Assembly (NCBI RefSeq): GCF_000316115.1
Contig: NZ_JH993797.1
Coordinates: forward strand, 5,690,486-5,754,485
Source of the DNA: Leptolyngbya sp. PCC 7375
GTDB taxonomy: Bacteria; Cyanobacteriota; Cyanobacteriia; Phormidesmidales; Phormidesmidaceae
Direction of reading: 5' to 3'
Length of the DNA: 64,000 nt
The notes beneath the pieces are model-generated. The model made no database searches. It was given only the letters and a program-made list of their open reading frames with translations, and was not told the DNA's origin. Both the position numbers and the translations under genes were made by a program. Shown one piece after another: positions 8,099 through 16,581 of the stretch (position 1 is the first letter of the stretch; each line of letters begins with the position of its first letter).

Positions 8099-8681
8099 AG
8101 ACTCAAAAGTTATCCAGGCAGCTTGGCGTTATGAGATAACCAAACATCGACCCCAAATACGCAATGAGCTATTAAATGAGCAAAAGGGCTTCTGTGCCTA
8201 CAGCGAGCGCTATGTTGACCCAATGGATGCTTGTGATATTGAGCATTTTGACCCACGCAAGAAGGGTACAACAGCAGACGATTATTGGAATTGGTATGCC
8301 GTTCACCACAGCGTGAACATGAGCAAACCGAGAAAAATCGAGCACTATCTACCCATGCTGTGTCCCTATAGTGATGATGTGTCCCAACGGATTCACTACA
8401 TCTACGGTCAGTTTGAACCTATAGACCCTGCAGATCAAGAAGCTAAAAACTTGATCGATTTTTTAGGGCTAAACCATCCAAATGTGGCTGAATCCAGGGC
8501 TCGACACATTCAACGAACCAAGTCAGATAGAGAACGCTTTTTCAAGGATGATTTGCCTGGTTTTATTGAGCACCTGAAAGCTGAGATTACCAATCTGAGC
8601 TACATTACAGCGCTAGAAGCGGAATTTGGCATAAGCTTGACAATACCTTATACCAAATCCGAATTCATTAAGCCCGATTAA
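8076..8681 (+). CDS. PtuB-like HNH-family nuclease
   Basis: 201 residues from the ATG at 8076 (a TTG at 8067 is also in frame). The core is DIEHFDPRKK at 54-63, followed by an N-rich stretch and HHSVNMSKP at 77-85, matching the H...N...N/H plan of HNH nucleases of the retron/Septu type. The usual CxxC zinc pair is incomplete: the first cluster reads CAYS instead of CAYC, and the second cysteine pair is replaced by HH. The fold may therefore rely on other ligands or be zinc-free. Start overlaps the ATPase stop by 23 bases, so expression is coupled. A function as the effector nuclease of the upstream ATPase is inferred. It could instead be a generic HNH protein. Confidence 0.65.
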   Translation: MRYLGKRKDSKVIQAAWRYEITKHRPQIRNELLNEQKGFCAYSERYVDPMDACDIEHFDPRKKGTTADDYWNWYAVHHSVNMSKPRKIEHYLPMLCPYSDDVSQRIHYIYGQFEPIDPADQEAKNLIDFLGLNHPNVAESRARHIQRTKSDRERFFKDDLPGFIEHLKAEITNLSYITALEAEFGISLTIPYTKSEFIKPD

Positions 8682-8820
8682 AAATGGACAATCCTGTAGG
8701 GACACTTCCTTATGGAGGTCGGCTGAGCGCACCGTCGAAGCCTGCCCTTCAGTACCGGGCGCTATTAGTCAGGATTTCGTATTAGTACAGACCTATGCCA
8801 AAAATTTTCTACCTGTGCAA

Positions 8821-10074
8821 TTACTTTACGGGATGAGGTACCAACTTAAAATTGAGCTTCCCGGTCCTGAACCAATGGGTAGCTTCTTGATTCGAAACAA
8901 GCGCTGTTAAAGCAGCCAAGGCAACTGACCCCGTTTTAGACCAACTCATCCCATTGTGTTTTTGTCGTGAGGAGACCAATAAATCATTCGCCTTTTCACC
9001 TCGGTTGCTGGAATTTCTCAATCCCAGCTGTTTACGCACACAATAACAAGGAATGTGAGGTTTGTTCCGACGCAGATAGCCTTGGAGTTTATCGATAGCG
9101 GTTGTATCTTTGAGATGGTCTGGGTCAATGAACTCAAGGTAAACCAAAGCTGCATCGACTAATCCATGCCAGAGCAGGGCTGCCAGGTGAGTCAAGTGTG
9201 TATTACGCAGACGTCTACCCTGACAGGCGAGACTAAGCAGTTGTTTACATTTCTCATGGAGATGATACCAGTCCAAGATCAACTGTAGTGCAGACACCCC
9301 AGCAAAGGTGGTCAGAATCGCGCCATGCAAGCTTCGCTGTCCATCGGCAAAGAATACGATAGGGCCTTGAAGGAGGTCATTGTGGAGTAAAAAGGCCAAC
9401 AGCATGGTTAACATTGTCGTCAAGCCAAGGGCATTCAATCGATAGCTACCGAGTTGATTTTCGATATGGACCACCGTTTGATAGGCATACTTGCGGGCGG
9501 TGGGTGTCTCTGGAACACTCTCTGGTCGCTGGTCCCTCTGACGTTTCACCCCGACATCATCAATCGAAATGTTGAGGCTATGATGGGGGCTCTCATAGGG
9601 GATGGGATTGGCCGTCATCTGTTGGCGAATCAACTCGGTTTTGCCACACTGCTCGATGACAGCGGAGACTACGTCTGGAGCCAGATGGACAGGCTTACTC
9701 TCATTGGCAGAGGCGACGACAGCCGCAGGCAGTGTGTTGCCGATGACACCATGGGTTTTCAGGATGGCTTCACTGGCCTGAGTCAAGTGATTGAGCACAC
9801 GGGTGCCTTCTCGCTCACTACTGTCTTGCATCGTTCTCGACGGGGTTCCCCCGGTCACTTGATGACGGATTCGATTGAGCCACGCACTCGTTTTCCGGTA
9901 CGATTCAGTCGTACTCCCGTGGGTGTAGGCAATCTCCTTAAAGCCCATCGTGCGATACCAGCTTTTGCCTGGTAGGGATCCATATAGTGTGTTGACTCGG
10001 TTCGATGGTTGATTCCCAGAAGATTCAACGGCTGTATACGACATAAACTCAAAGCGACCGATTTCCCCATCCAC
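8821..10074 (-). CDS. Transposase, downstream (catalytic) part, ISKra4-like
   Basis: 417 residues from a GTG at 10074, but the frame is open upstream to the A8 run at about 10128-10135. Conserved pieces include SIDDVGVKRQ (first Asp), FFADGQRSLH and LDWYHLHEKCKQLLSL (second Asp region), and a C-terminal MSWSKTGSVALAALTAL, all usual in cyanobacterial transposases of the ISKra4 group with split ORFs. A -1 slip on the A8 run joins this frame to the small upstream ORF without any stop in between. It is probably made as the fusion and not from its own start. The C-terminus reaches into the left inverted repeat, as in compact elements. Confidence 0.8.
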   Translation of the reverse strand: MDGEIGRFEFMSYTAVESSGNQPSNRVNTLYGSLPGKSWYRTMGFKEIAYTHGSTTESYRKTSAWLNRIRHQVTGGTPSRTMQDSSEREGTRVLNHLTQASEAILKTHGVIGNTLPAAVVASANESKPVHLAPDVVSAVIEQCGKTELIRQQMTANPIPYESPHHSLNISIDDVGVKRQRDQRPESVPETPTARKYAYQTVVHIENQLGSYRLNALGLTTMLTMLLAFLLHNDLLQGPIVFFADGQRSLHGAILTTFAGVSALQLILDWYHLHEKCKQLLSLACQGRRLRNTHLTHLAALLWHGLVDAALVYLEFIDPDHLKDTTAIDKLQGYLRRNKPHIPCYCVRKQLGLRNSSNRGEKANDLLVSSRQKHNGMSWSKTGSVALAALTALVSNQEATHWFRTGKLNFKLVPHPVK

Positions 10075-10091
10075 CCGATACGGGCTCTTGG

Positions 10092-10346
10092 TTATTTCCC
10101 AAATCCCTGCGGTTGATGCCGTTTTCGTTTTTTTTGAGAGAGTGTTTCAAGGTGATGAGCCAATGCTGAGCGTAATGCTGGATAATTCGTACTTAACAAG
10201 GCTTGTTCACACGCATCAATGCTAGTAGCGGCCTCTGGGCTTATATTAAACTCAAACACACCGGTCTCTATTTCTTCGGGACCAGAACTAATGGCCTCAT
10301 CGCTTTCTACGATTTCAATATTGACTTTGATTTTGTAGTTCCCCAT
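10092..10346 (-). CDS. Transposase N-terminal ORF (upstream frame of the same IS)
   Basis: 84 residues: a beta-strand-like start (MGNYKIKVNIEIVESDE) and a helical part ending in a basic stretch KKRKRH. It sits upstream of the catalytic ORF in a different frame. Near its end the coding strand reads CAA followed by eight A and CGA; slipping back one base on AAA AAA gives ACG AAA ACG..., which runs open into the catalytic ORF. This is the standard layout for a programmed -1 frameshift in an insertion sequence. Alone it would be a short regulator or be non-functional. Confidence 0.7.
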   Translation of the reverse strand: MGNYKIKVNIEIVESDEAISSGPEEIETGVFEFNISPEAATSIDACEQALLSTNYPALRSALAHHLETLSQKKRKRHQPQGFGK

Positions 10347-10497
10347 GGCCTCAACCCCATGTCGTCTGATGATCTCTAGGATAGGTGAGCAACTTCCAAA
10401 AATCGACTGGCTAGAACCCTATCTCAAGTAGGGCAGTGGTTTTAGTCTTAAGCTATTTGAATTGCACAGGTAGAAAATTTTCATATCGGATTAAGCC

Positions 10498-10956
10498 TTA
10501 AATATCAGCGTAGCCAAAGGTAACGTTGAATTCTGCGCACCAGATGGCAACTGAACCGTATTCAGCAAGGTTAATATCAGCGGGTAGAACATAGCCCTGG
10601 GAACCTTCAAAACTCTTGAGGTCACCCACAGAAACATAATCGCCCTCGGCCAAACTCACAGGAACAGAATCACCTTTATAGAGCACAACTTGCACAGCAG
10701 GACCACGGGCTGTATCAAACGCTCCGTCAAATTCGAGAATACGCTGGCCATCTTTTTCAACAATGCGGGCAGTGCCAGTGGTGGGATGGCTTTGGTCAAC
10801 GGTGACAAACTGACCTGAGGTTAGCAAGGTTTTAGCCGCTCGCGTAATGCTGGGGTGAGCGGCGAAGGCATCAGCAATATTGATAGTTTGAGCAACGGGA
10901 GCGATGACGGCAGTGAGCATCAAAGCAGATAGACCTGTGGAAAGTAGATTTTTCAT
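10498..10956 (-). CDS. Secreted DM13-domain protein
   Basis: 152 residues with a Sec signal peptide (residues 1-about 32) and a DM13 domain from about residue 45 to the end. The signature is the closing VAIWCAEFNVTFGYADI with its conserved cysteine, plus the GTARIVEKDGQRILEFDGAFDTARGPAVQV-type core. DM13 is a small beta-sandwich thought to take part in redox or cytochrome-linked electron transfer, and the protein should be periplasmic. Its 3' end is only 16 bases from the right end of the insertion sequence, which has left the coding region intact. GGAGAA lies just before the ATG. Monocistronic by appearance; its precise role is unknown. Confidence 0.8.
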   Translation of the reverse strand: MKNLLSTGLSALMLTAVIAPVAQTINIADAFAAHPSITRAAKTLLTSGQFVTVDQSHPTTGTARIVEKDGQRILEFDGAFDTARGPAVQVVLYKGDSVPVSLAEGDYVSVGDLKSFEGSQGYVLPADINLAEYGSVAIWCAEFNVTFGYADI

Positions 10957-11275
10957 CGGTTATGTTCTCCTAGTGAGTAAAAGCGCGGTGCGCTGCTTCG
11001 ATTACTACTATCCAGGCGGTGGCTGAATGTAGGTTGATGGATTTATAAGGTTTGGATAAGGGGTATCTGAGGCAACCTGAGATAAGTGAGTGATCGAGAT
11101 CGCCAGGAATCGTGAGGAATTATATGTGAATTGTCTGAAGTAATTCCTATAGCGAAGATCCCATTGATTAGGATAGGAGCATGCTCTAATTGGCCCATGC
11201 TCAGATGGGATAACGTGATTGAATCATTGACTTAGGGCAACCGCTGTATCTGTACTATTTCCGCTGTAACGACAC
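10957..11275. other. Divergent intergenic region, no gene seen
   Basis: 319 bases between the divergent DM13 and PspA-like genes. Both promoters should be here, but I see no clear box, operator or RNA gene. Confidence 0.5.
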
Positions 11276-12016
11276 ATGAAAAAGGCCGTTTATTGGTTGA
11301 TGGGGGAGCGTGGAGGTAAGGCAACCCTGGCTGTATGGAACTGGCTATGGGGAATTTCTGAAGAAGCTCCAGGGCCGGACAGTCATGCGGATTTGGATGA
11401 TGACGCGATCGCAACCGCCGAAGCTGCCATCAAACAAATGCAAAAGTCAGTCATCCAGCTAGCGGAAGCCACCAACCAACAATACGCCACGTTCCAACGG
11501 GAAAAAAAAATTTACTTATATAAAGTGGGCGCACTCAAGCGGGCTGAAGAATCAGCCCTTAATGCCGAAAAAGAAGGACGGCACAATGACGCCGAGGCCG
11601 CCATCGCTTCAGCTATTCATCTGGAACAGCTTTTACCTAAAATTGAAGCCCAGGTTGAACAAGCCGAAACATTAGTCAACACATCCCTAGCCAAATTACG
11701 CCAGGAACGAGCACGGCTAGAACGCTACAAGAGCGATCTACAGGCCCTCAAAAATTTAACCGAGGTGAATGAAGCACTCACGGCAATTGCCGAAACCCAT
11801 AACGAACAAGATATGGCTTCTGCCCGTGCTCAGTTTGAGGCCGCTAAAAATTCCGTCCATACCCGTTACTTAGAAAAACGCGCCTTTGTAGAACTATCGG
11901 TCAATCCAGCAGAGCAAGCGATGGCAGACATTGATCCGGTCGCTCAACAGCAAGAAATTCAGAAACGCCTACAGCAACTCAAACAACGTCAACAAACCCC
12001 TAGAGAAAACCCCTAG
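11276..12016 (+). CDS. PspA/IM30-related coiled-coil protein
   Basis: 246 residues, almost entirely helical with long charged heptad-type stretches from about residue 40 to 185, and an N-terminal amphipathic segment (MKKAVYWLMGERGGKATLAVWNWLWG) that could bind membranes. The layout fits the PspA/IM30 (ESCRT-III-like) superfamily, whose members bind and protect membranes, but it lacks the long C-terminal part of Vipp1. The C-terminus is Gln/Arg-rich. It sits 267 bases before a secreted substrate-binding/OmpA fusion on the same strand, which suggests a shared envelope-stress role. Canonical Vipp1 is presumably encoded elsewhere. Confidence 0.75.
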   Translation: MKKAVYWLMGERGGKATLAVWNWLWGISEEAPGPDSHADLDDDAIATAEAAIKQMQKSVIQLAEATNQQYATFQREKKIYLYKVGALKRAEESALNAEKEGRHNDAEAAIASAIHLEQLLPKIEAQVEQAETLVNTSLAKLRQERARLERYKSDLQALKNLTEVNEALTAIAETHNEQDMASARAQFEAAKNSVHTRYLEKRAFVELSVNPAEQAMADIDPVAQQQEIQKRLQQLKQRQQTPRENP

Positions 12017-12170
12017 AGAAAACAGAAAACACCTAGGAAACAAAAGTACCAGGTTCCAATCTTTGAAGGTATAGACGTTGCATTCCACGTCTCTCCGTCA
12101 TCACTTTCACATTTTGTGAAGAACGAGCTGCTCAATTGAAAAATCAGAAATCATAACCGGAGTTATGGTC

Positions 12171-12186
12171 ACCCTAACGTTAGGGT
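12171..12186. promoter_or_regulatory. 16-bp perfect palindrome, candidate operator
   Basis: ACCCTAACGTTAGGGT is a perfect palindrome 98 bases before the GTG start of the binding-protein/OmpA gene. A second small dyad, ATAAC-CGGA-GTTAT, lies at 12153-12166. Position and symmetry fit a dimeric regulator site; the regulator is unknown. Confidence 0.4.
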
Positions 12187-12283
12187 TAAATAACATAAGA
12201 CCATACAGGAATTTAAGTACCATGCTGACCAAAAGTGACATGGGCTGTAGGTACTTTAGGAGAAATTACTGGAGGTAGTCTTA

Positions 12284-13825
12284 GTGTCAAATCGTGCAGG
12301 TGGACCCCCACCAATTGTCTATATTTTGGGTATTATTGCGATTTCTTTAGGCTTTTGGAGTCTAAAAGACACGCTATTTTCATTTGCAAACAAACCTTTG
12401 TCAGTGATCAGTAGTGACCCAGACGAGCTGCTCATTCTAGGAGACACCTTCAGTGGCTATAGCACGTTTCGATCTCCAGAGTTTAATGAAGAGCTGGAAA
12501 AATCAGGTATATCCATACGCTTCGAAAATGAATTTGACCAGAGTGAACGAGCGACTCGTCTGGAAAAAGACAGTGCCGATCTCATTGTCACAACCTTGGA
12601 TCAATACCTGAAGCATCAGCCAGAAGGAAAGATTGTTGGCCTGATTGATCGGACTGTGGGTGCCGATGCAGTCGTGCTAAATACACCAAAGTATTCACAA
12701 TTAAAATCCCTCAATGATCTCAGTCAGCTAATCGCCCAGGGTCAACCTCTGAGTTTGGCTTACGCAGCGGATACCCCTAGCGAGTTTTTGGCGCAAGTGC
12801 TCGACATTCGGTTTGACGGCTTTAATCTGTCGGACTTCAACCAGCTGAAAGTGGCAGAAGCCTCTGAAGCCTGGCAAGAACTCCAAGATCCCAATCAAAA
12901 TATTGCTGTTGCTGTCCTCTGGGAACCCTTTGTGAGCCAGGCCCGTGAGCAAGGTCACACGATTGTGCTCTCCAGTGAAGATGCGCCCAATGCCATTTTG
13001 GATGTGATTGTGGCTTCGGATGATCTCATCCAGGAAGACGAAGAAAAGCTCACAGATTTTCTATCTACCTACTATCGATGGATGGATCAGTCAGCCCGAG
13101 ATAACAGCCAATTAAAAACTTTGATTCAAACCGATGGTAATTTATCGGCATCCCAGGCTGATTTAGTGATTGACGGTATTGATTTCTTTACCTCAGTGGA
13201 AGCTGGACGCTGGATGGAGGATGGCATTCTGTCAAAGCGGATTGAGGCTACAGCCGCCATTCTGGTGCTATCGGGTCAGCTGCCCCAGGTCCCTTTAGCC
13301 CATGAACTCTATAGCGATCGCTTTATTGCTGAGGCCGTAGCCAATACCCAGTCGCTGATCGAACTGGTCAAAGCTGACGATCCAGAATTAGCCACCTTCC
13401 TTATTGGGGAAACCAATCCACAGCAGCCCCAGGCGCAGCAGTTGACACCTGAGGCCATTCAAAGCTCTCAACCCATTGGTGATTTGGAAGTGAGGGGTGA
13501 GGTCAAGTTTGGAGTAGGATCGGCTGCGATCGCAACCCAAGGCCAGCAAACCTTAGCCCAACTAGCCGTTGAAATCAACGAATTTAATACCGAAACGGTT
13601 GCCATTCGAGTCATTGGCCACACATCACAAACCGGCAGTGCCACACTCAACCAGCGCCTCAGCCAGCAGCGGGCCGAAGCTGTCGTGCAGTATTTGAAGA
13701 GCAAAGCCGTAAATCACAATATTTTGGCCGAGGGGAAAGGCTTTAGCGAGCCGTTATCAGGAGTCCCAGCCAACGACTCACGTAACCAGCGTACGGAAAT
13801 TCGGTTAGTCCGTATTAATCAATAG
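12284..13825 (+). CDS. Membrane-anchored substrate-binding-like / OmpA fusion protein
   Basis: 513 residues from a GTG preceded by GGAGG at 12271-12275. One N-terminal membrane helix (about 11-28) exports the rest. Residues about 45-330 look like a periplasmic substrate-binding domain of the NitT/TauT or phosphate type (DSADLIVTTLDQYLKHQP, VAVLWEPFVSQA). The C-terminal 115 residues are an OmpA/MotB-type peptidoglycan-binding domain: VKFGVGSAAIATQGQQTLAQ, VIGHTSQTGSATLNQRLSQQ and NDSRNQRTEIRL. This would place a solute sensor on the cell wall. No permease gene is adjacent, so a role in sensing rather than transport is likely. The partner may be the PspA-like gene upstream. Confidence 0.8.
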   Translation: MSNRAGGPPPIVYILGIIAISLGFWSLKDTLFSFANKPLSVISSDPDELLILGDTFSGYSTFRSPEFNEELEKSGISIRFENEFDQSERATRLEKDSADLIVTTLDQYLKHQPEGKIVGLIDRTVGADAVVLNTPKYSQLKSLNDLSQLIAQGQPLSLAYAADTPSEFLAQVLDIRFDGFNLSDFNQLKVAEASEAWQELQDPNQNIAVAVLWEPFVSQAREQGHTIVLSSEDAPNAILDVIVASDDLIQEDEEKLTDFLSTYYRWMDQSARDNSQLKTLIQTDGNLSASQADLVIDGIDFFTSVEAGRWMEDGILSKRIEATAAILVLSGQLPQVPLAHELYSDRFIAEAVANTQSLIELVKADDPELATFLIGETNPQQPQAQQLTPEAIQSSQPIGDLEVRGEVKFGVGSAAIATQGQQTLAQLAVEINEFNTETVAIRVIGHTSQTGSATLNQRLSQQRAEAVVQYLKSKAVNHNILAEGKGFSEPLSGVPANDSRNQRTEIRLVRINQ

Positions 13826-13884
13826 CAATTTTGATTCTTTAAAAAATCAGGAGTCGGTAGTCAGCACCGTCTACCGTTAAACCC

Positions 13885-15666
13885 ATGCACCTGGAACCAC
13901 TGGTCGAAACTCATCAAGCATTATTAACAGAAGCACTAGAGATTGCCCGCTGTTTACGAAAACGTGGAGATTTCTCCAACGACACCTTTCACCAACGGCA
14001 ACAACAGCGACTCAAGAGCTTACATAACGAATTAGGCACCCTGCGGCGACATACCATTCAGCGTCAGGTACAAGCCATTGAGACTATTCCCACAGCTGTG
14101 CGACAGTCATTTGTGCGAGCAGCTTTGTTAAGCAAACGCTATTATCAGCTCGCTGGGCATCAATGGCAAGGGACATTATCTTCCCCCACATTGAGCAAAC
14201 AGACTCCAGATAAGGTTCCTCCTGCCCTAGAATCAGAGGCAGCCATCCTTAGCCTATGCCACCACTTTCAATTATCTGAACAAGAGCAACATGACCTCAG
14301 AGACACATTAAAGCAGATCGATCAGCGCATTAAAGACCAGGCCGCCACTATTCAAGCCGTATTACACAGTGTGGGTCTAGCCAGCATCAATGGTGCAGCC
14401 TCGATTCCGCTCAGTCGTATCCAAGCTACAGTGTTGTTCAAACATCTCTTTGGCATTACACTGCCAGCCAACACTGTTGACATCATTTACACACCTCTGC
14501 AGATTTACTTTTGTCTGCCCACCGATCAGGCTAAAGTCTGGGCTGAAATTCCTACAGCAGAGCAACAACGTCTTTCTGAGCTATTCGAAAGAATGCAAAG
14601 CTTCAGCTTTGATCAATTTCGGCGCTTTCCCACCTTTGGCCCCTGTCAGCCTCAAAACATAGATATTGCCTGGGCTACTCCCATTGCCCAACAGCTCGGA
14701 GAATCTATAGACCACGTCATCGCAGCGTTATCCAGCTCGGTCAGTGTTCTACCCACCGCAAAAGCCGAAGCATTTCTTATCCATGACATTTGGGGTCATT
14801 ACTGGCAGCTAATGATGACCCAGTTTGAAGCAGACTATGCCAGTTTGGCCCACTGTGATGAACCCTTACGAGCCGGAGAAACAGCCTATACAGACAGTGG
14901 CCCAGTCACTTGCCGAGAGCTATTCTCTCCAGTGGCCGATGAAGTCATCTTAAATGAGAATAAAGCCCATGCCTTTTTCCACGGTGAGGTACGACAACGA
15001 TTAGGTCTGGTGTTCACCCATCTGATTGGGGAAATGATGGCGGATGTAGCTGAGTTTAAATTCATCTGGTGCAATCCCCATGCAAGCGATGAACTGCCTA
15101 GCTCATCAGCATTTAAGACAACCCCCGTCAAACTAGATCTGAGCCTAATCGATCTCGATTTCTTATTCATCAGAGTGATTAATCCTCTGATGGAAATCAA
15201 CATTTCTGCACTGAAAACATCCTCCTTAGAACAGGATATTCTCTCTAACTGGAAACATCAGGGTATCAAATCTTTTTCTTTAGAGTTACGCACCCATCTA
15301 AAACAAAAACTAAGTCGTCTCCATGAGAGCTTTTTAGACAACTATCGTCAGCACTATTTATCCTCTCTCAAATCAAGCGAAGGGATCTTTTGCCAGGCTG
15401 CTACAAACCTGGTCTACCTACAAAACACAATCAACCATCTATGTGTCGATGCCTGTCGCGATGTAACCACATCCCTAGCCGATGAGTCTGCTGAGCAACC
15501 GCTCTATCACGATCTGTTAATGATTTTTATTGGCTGCCATTGTTCCGGCGACGGCTATAGTAATTTCTGGCAGATGGATGCGGTATTGGCTCAGCATTTT
15601 CTGCCTTGCTGGCATTTATTGCATGGGTGGATTGCAGGAGATGGGCGAGTAGTGAGTGATGAGTAA
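13885..15666 (+). CDS. Unknown 593-residue protein with HDxxxH-type putative metal site
   Basis: I do not recognise this protein. The N-terminal 170 residues are helical and charged (RQQQRLKSLHNELGTLRRH). The centre holds polar clusters in hydrophobic helices that look like a metal site: IHDIWGHYW near 300, HAFFHGE near 361 and HLIGEMMADVAEFKF near 378. The C-terminal part is mainly helical with several Cys and His (CQAATNLVYL, GCHCSGDGYSNF). No signal peptide or membrane segment is evident. It lies 59 bases after the OmpA fusion on the same strand and so may share its operon. An all-helical metalloenzyme is the reading I favour, without a named family. Confidence 0.7.
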   Translation: MHLEPLVETHQALLTEALEIARCLRKRGDFSNDTFHQRQQQRLKSLHNELGTLRRHTIQRQVQAIETIPTAVRQSFVRAALLSKRYYQLAGHQWQGTLSSPTLSKQTPDKVPPALESEAAILSLCHHFQLSEQEQHDLRDTLKQIDQRIKDQAATIQAVLHSVGLASINGAASIPLSRIQATVLFKHLFGITLPANTVDIIYTPLQIYFCLPTDQAKVWAEIPTAEQQRLSELFERMQSFSFDQFRRFPTFGPCQPQNIDIAWATPIAQQLGESIDHVIAALSSSVSVLPTAKAEAFLIHDIWGHYWQLMMTQFEADYASLAHCDEPLRAGETAYTDSGPVTCRELFSPVADEVILNENKAHAFFHGEVRQRLGLVFTHLIGEMMADVAEFKFIWCNPHASDELPSSSAFKTTPVKLDLSLIDLDFLFIRVINPLMEINISALKTSSLEQDILSNWKHQGIKSFSLELRTHLKQKLSRLHESFLDNYRQHYLSSLKSSEGIFCQAATNLVYLQNTINHLCVDACRDVTTSLADESAEQPLYHDLLMIFIGCHCSGDGYSNFWQMDAVLAQHFLPCWHLLHGWIAGDGRVVSDE

Positions 15667-15711
15667 AGGGAGTAAGAGCATAGGGAGTAAGAGTATAGGG
15701 AGTAAAGAGTA
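15667..15711 (+). repeat. Three tandem 15-bp repeats
   Basis: The unit AGGGAGTAAGAGYAT is present at 15667-15681 and 15682-15696, with a third, partial copy after that. The following 150 bases hold a dispersed GCTGAGCGAAGTCGAAGC motif (15739-15756) and an oppositely oriented relative of the tandem unit (15821-15846). Short heptamer-like repeats of this type are common between cyanobacterial genes. Confidence 0.7.
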
Positions 15712-15915
15712 GGTGTAACTGTTCCACATCTCCCGCTAGCTGAGCGAAGTCGAAGCTAAAACCCAGCCGATGCATCCTTTTGACTCCACTCAAGGAACGC
15801 CTACAGAACTGATAAAGAGGCACTCTTCACCCTTCACTCTTCATCAAACCTCCGGTCAAAGCTGAAGTCTGATAAGCTACTCAATCCGGATATCTTTACC
15901 CTCGAAGCTAAAAAC

Positions 15916-16581
15916 ATGCCCGTTGATACCTGGTTTCCCCTAGCTGTCTACTACGAAGATCTACCAGACGCCACAGCCCATAAAAAGCAGCTGATGGATG
16001 CAGCATTACAGTTGGAAAAAGATGGCTACGAACGGCGGGCATTTCCTGAGATGGCCTGGACGGGGGACCTGCATGGAGCAGAGCAAATCCATACTGACCC
16101 TCGGTTTACTTGGATTGTGGGTCAGGTAGAAGTGCATGTACAGAGATATCTGAAAGCGCTGGGTGTGGATCTAAATCACATTGATCTCTATATTCAGCGG
16201 GCCTGGCCTGTGGTTTCTCGCCACCAACAGGAGGTGGGTTCCCATTGTCATAATACATCTCACATTAGTGCTGTGTATTATGTGTCGGTGCCGAACTCGG
16301 GTAGTGATGAGGCGGGCAGCCTGGTGTTTTTTGATGATGTGCGGCCCAATGAAGTGAGTCCTGGGTTGGGTAGTGAGAACACAAACATCATTGTGGATTG
16401 GAATGAGCTGAATCAGGATCAGGCGATGTATGTGCCTGTGGAGGGGCGGTTGATTTTGTTTCCGTCGAAGCAGCGTCATGGGGTGACGATGAATCATACG
16501 GAGGGAGAGCGGATTTCGTTGTCGTTTGATATTGTGCTGACAGCGAGGCTAGGAAGCGCAGTAGGGTCCTATGGGGTATGA
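15916..16581 (+). CDS. Putative 2OG-Fe(II) oxygenase, C-terminus altered by IS insertion
   Basis: 221 residues of the TIGR02466-type 2-oxoglutarate/iron oxygenase family. Likely iron ligands are in SHCHNTSHISAVYYV (around residues 111-125); the distal His is in FPSKQRHGV and the 2OG-binding Arg in ERISLSFD. The substrate is unknown; relatives hydroxylate proteins or small molecules. An ISKra4-type element inserted at 16574 replaces the natural end with GV and a stop. Joining the sequence across the element and one copy of the 8-bp duplication restores an end of 18 further residues, with stop at 18018 (GSYEFLLPPPQQWQKFSKRP). The catalytic core is complete, so the shortened protein might still fold. 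Confidence 0.8.
   Translation: MPVDTWFPLAVYYEDLPDATAHKKQLMDAALQLEKDGYERRAFPEMAWTGDLHGAEQIHTDPRFTWIVGQVEVHVQRYLKALGVDLNHIDLYIQRAWPVVSRHQQEVGSHCHNTSHISAVYYVSVPNSGSDEAGSLVFFDDVRPNEVSPGLGSENTNIIVDWNELNQDQAMYVPVEGRLILFPSKQRHGVTMNHTEGERISLSFDIVLTARLGSAVGSYGV

Larger units (their letters stand above)
8801..10481 (-). mobile_element. ISKra4-like insertion sequence, two ORFs, 22-bp perfect terminal inverted repeats
   Basis: Perfect 22-bp inverted repeats, AAAATTTTCTACCTGTGCAATT at 8801-8822 and its complement at 10460-10481, bound 1681 bases that hold two minus-strand ORFs joined by a probable -1 frameshift. No target duplication was found next to the repeats. The element lies between the Septu-like pair and the DM13 gene. 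Family placement rests on transposase resemblance (WYHLHEKCK and MSWSKTGS motifs), not on a database search. Confidence 0.85.

Noticed and set aside
8785..8800. Target duplication for the ISKra4-like element at 8801-10481
   Set aside because: The bases flanking the two inverted repeats do not match over 4 or more positions.
9454..9975. 173-codon plus-strand ORF
   Set aside because: Antisense shadow of the ISKra4-like transposase gene.
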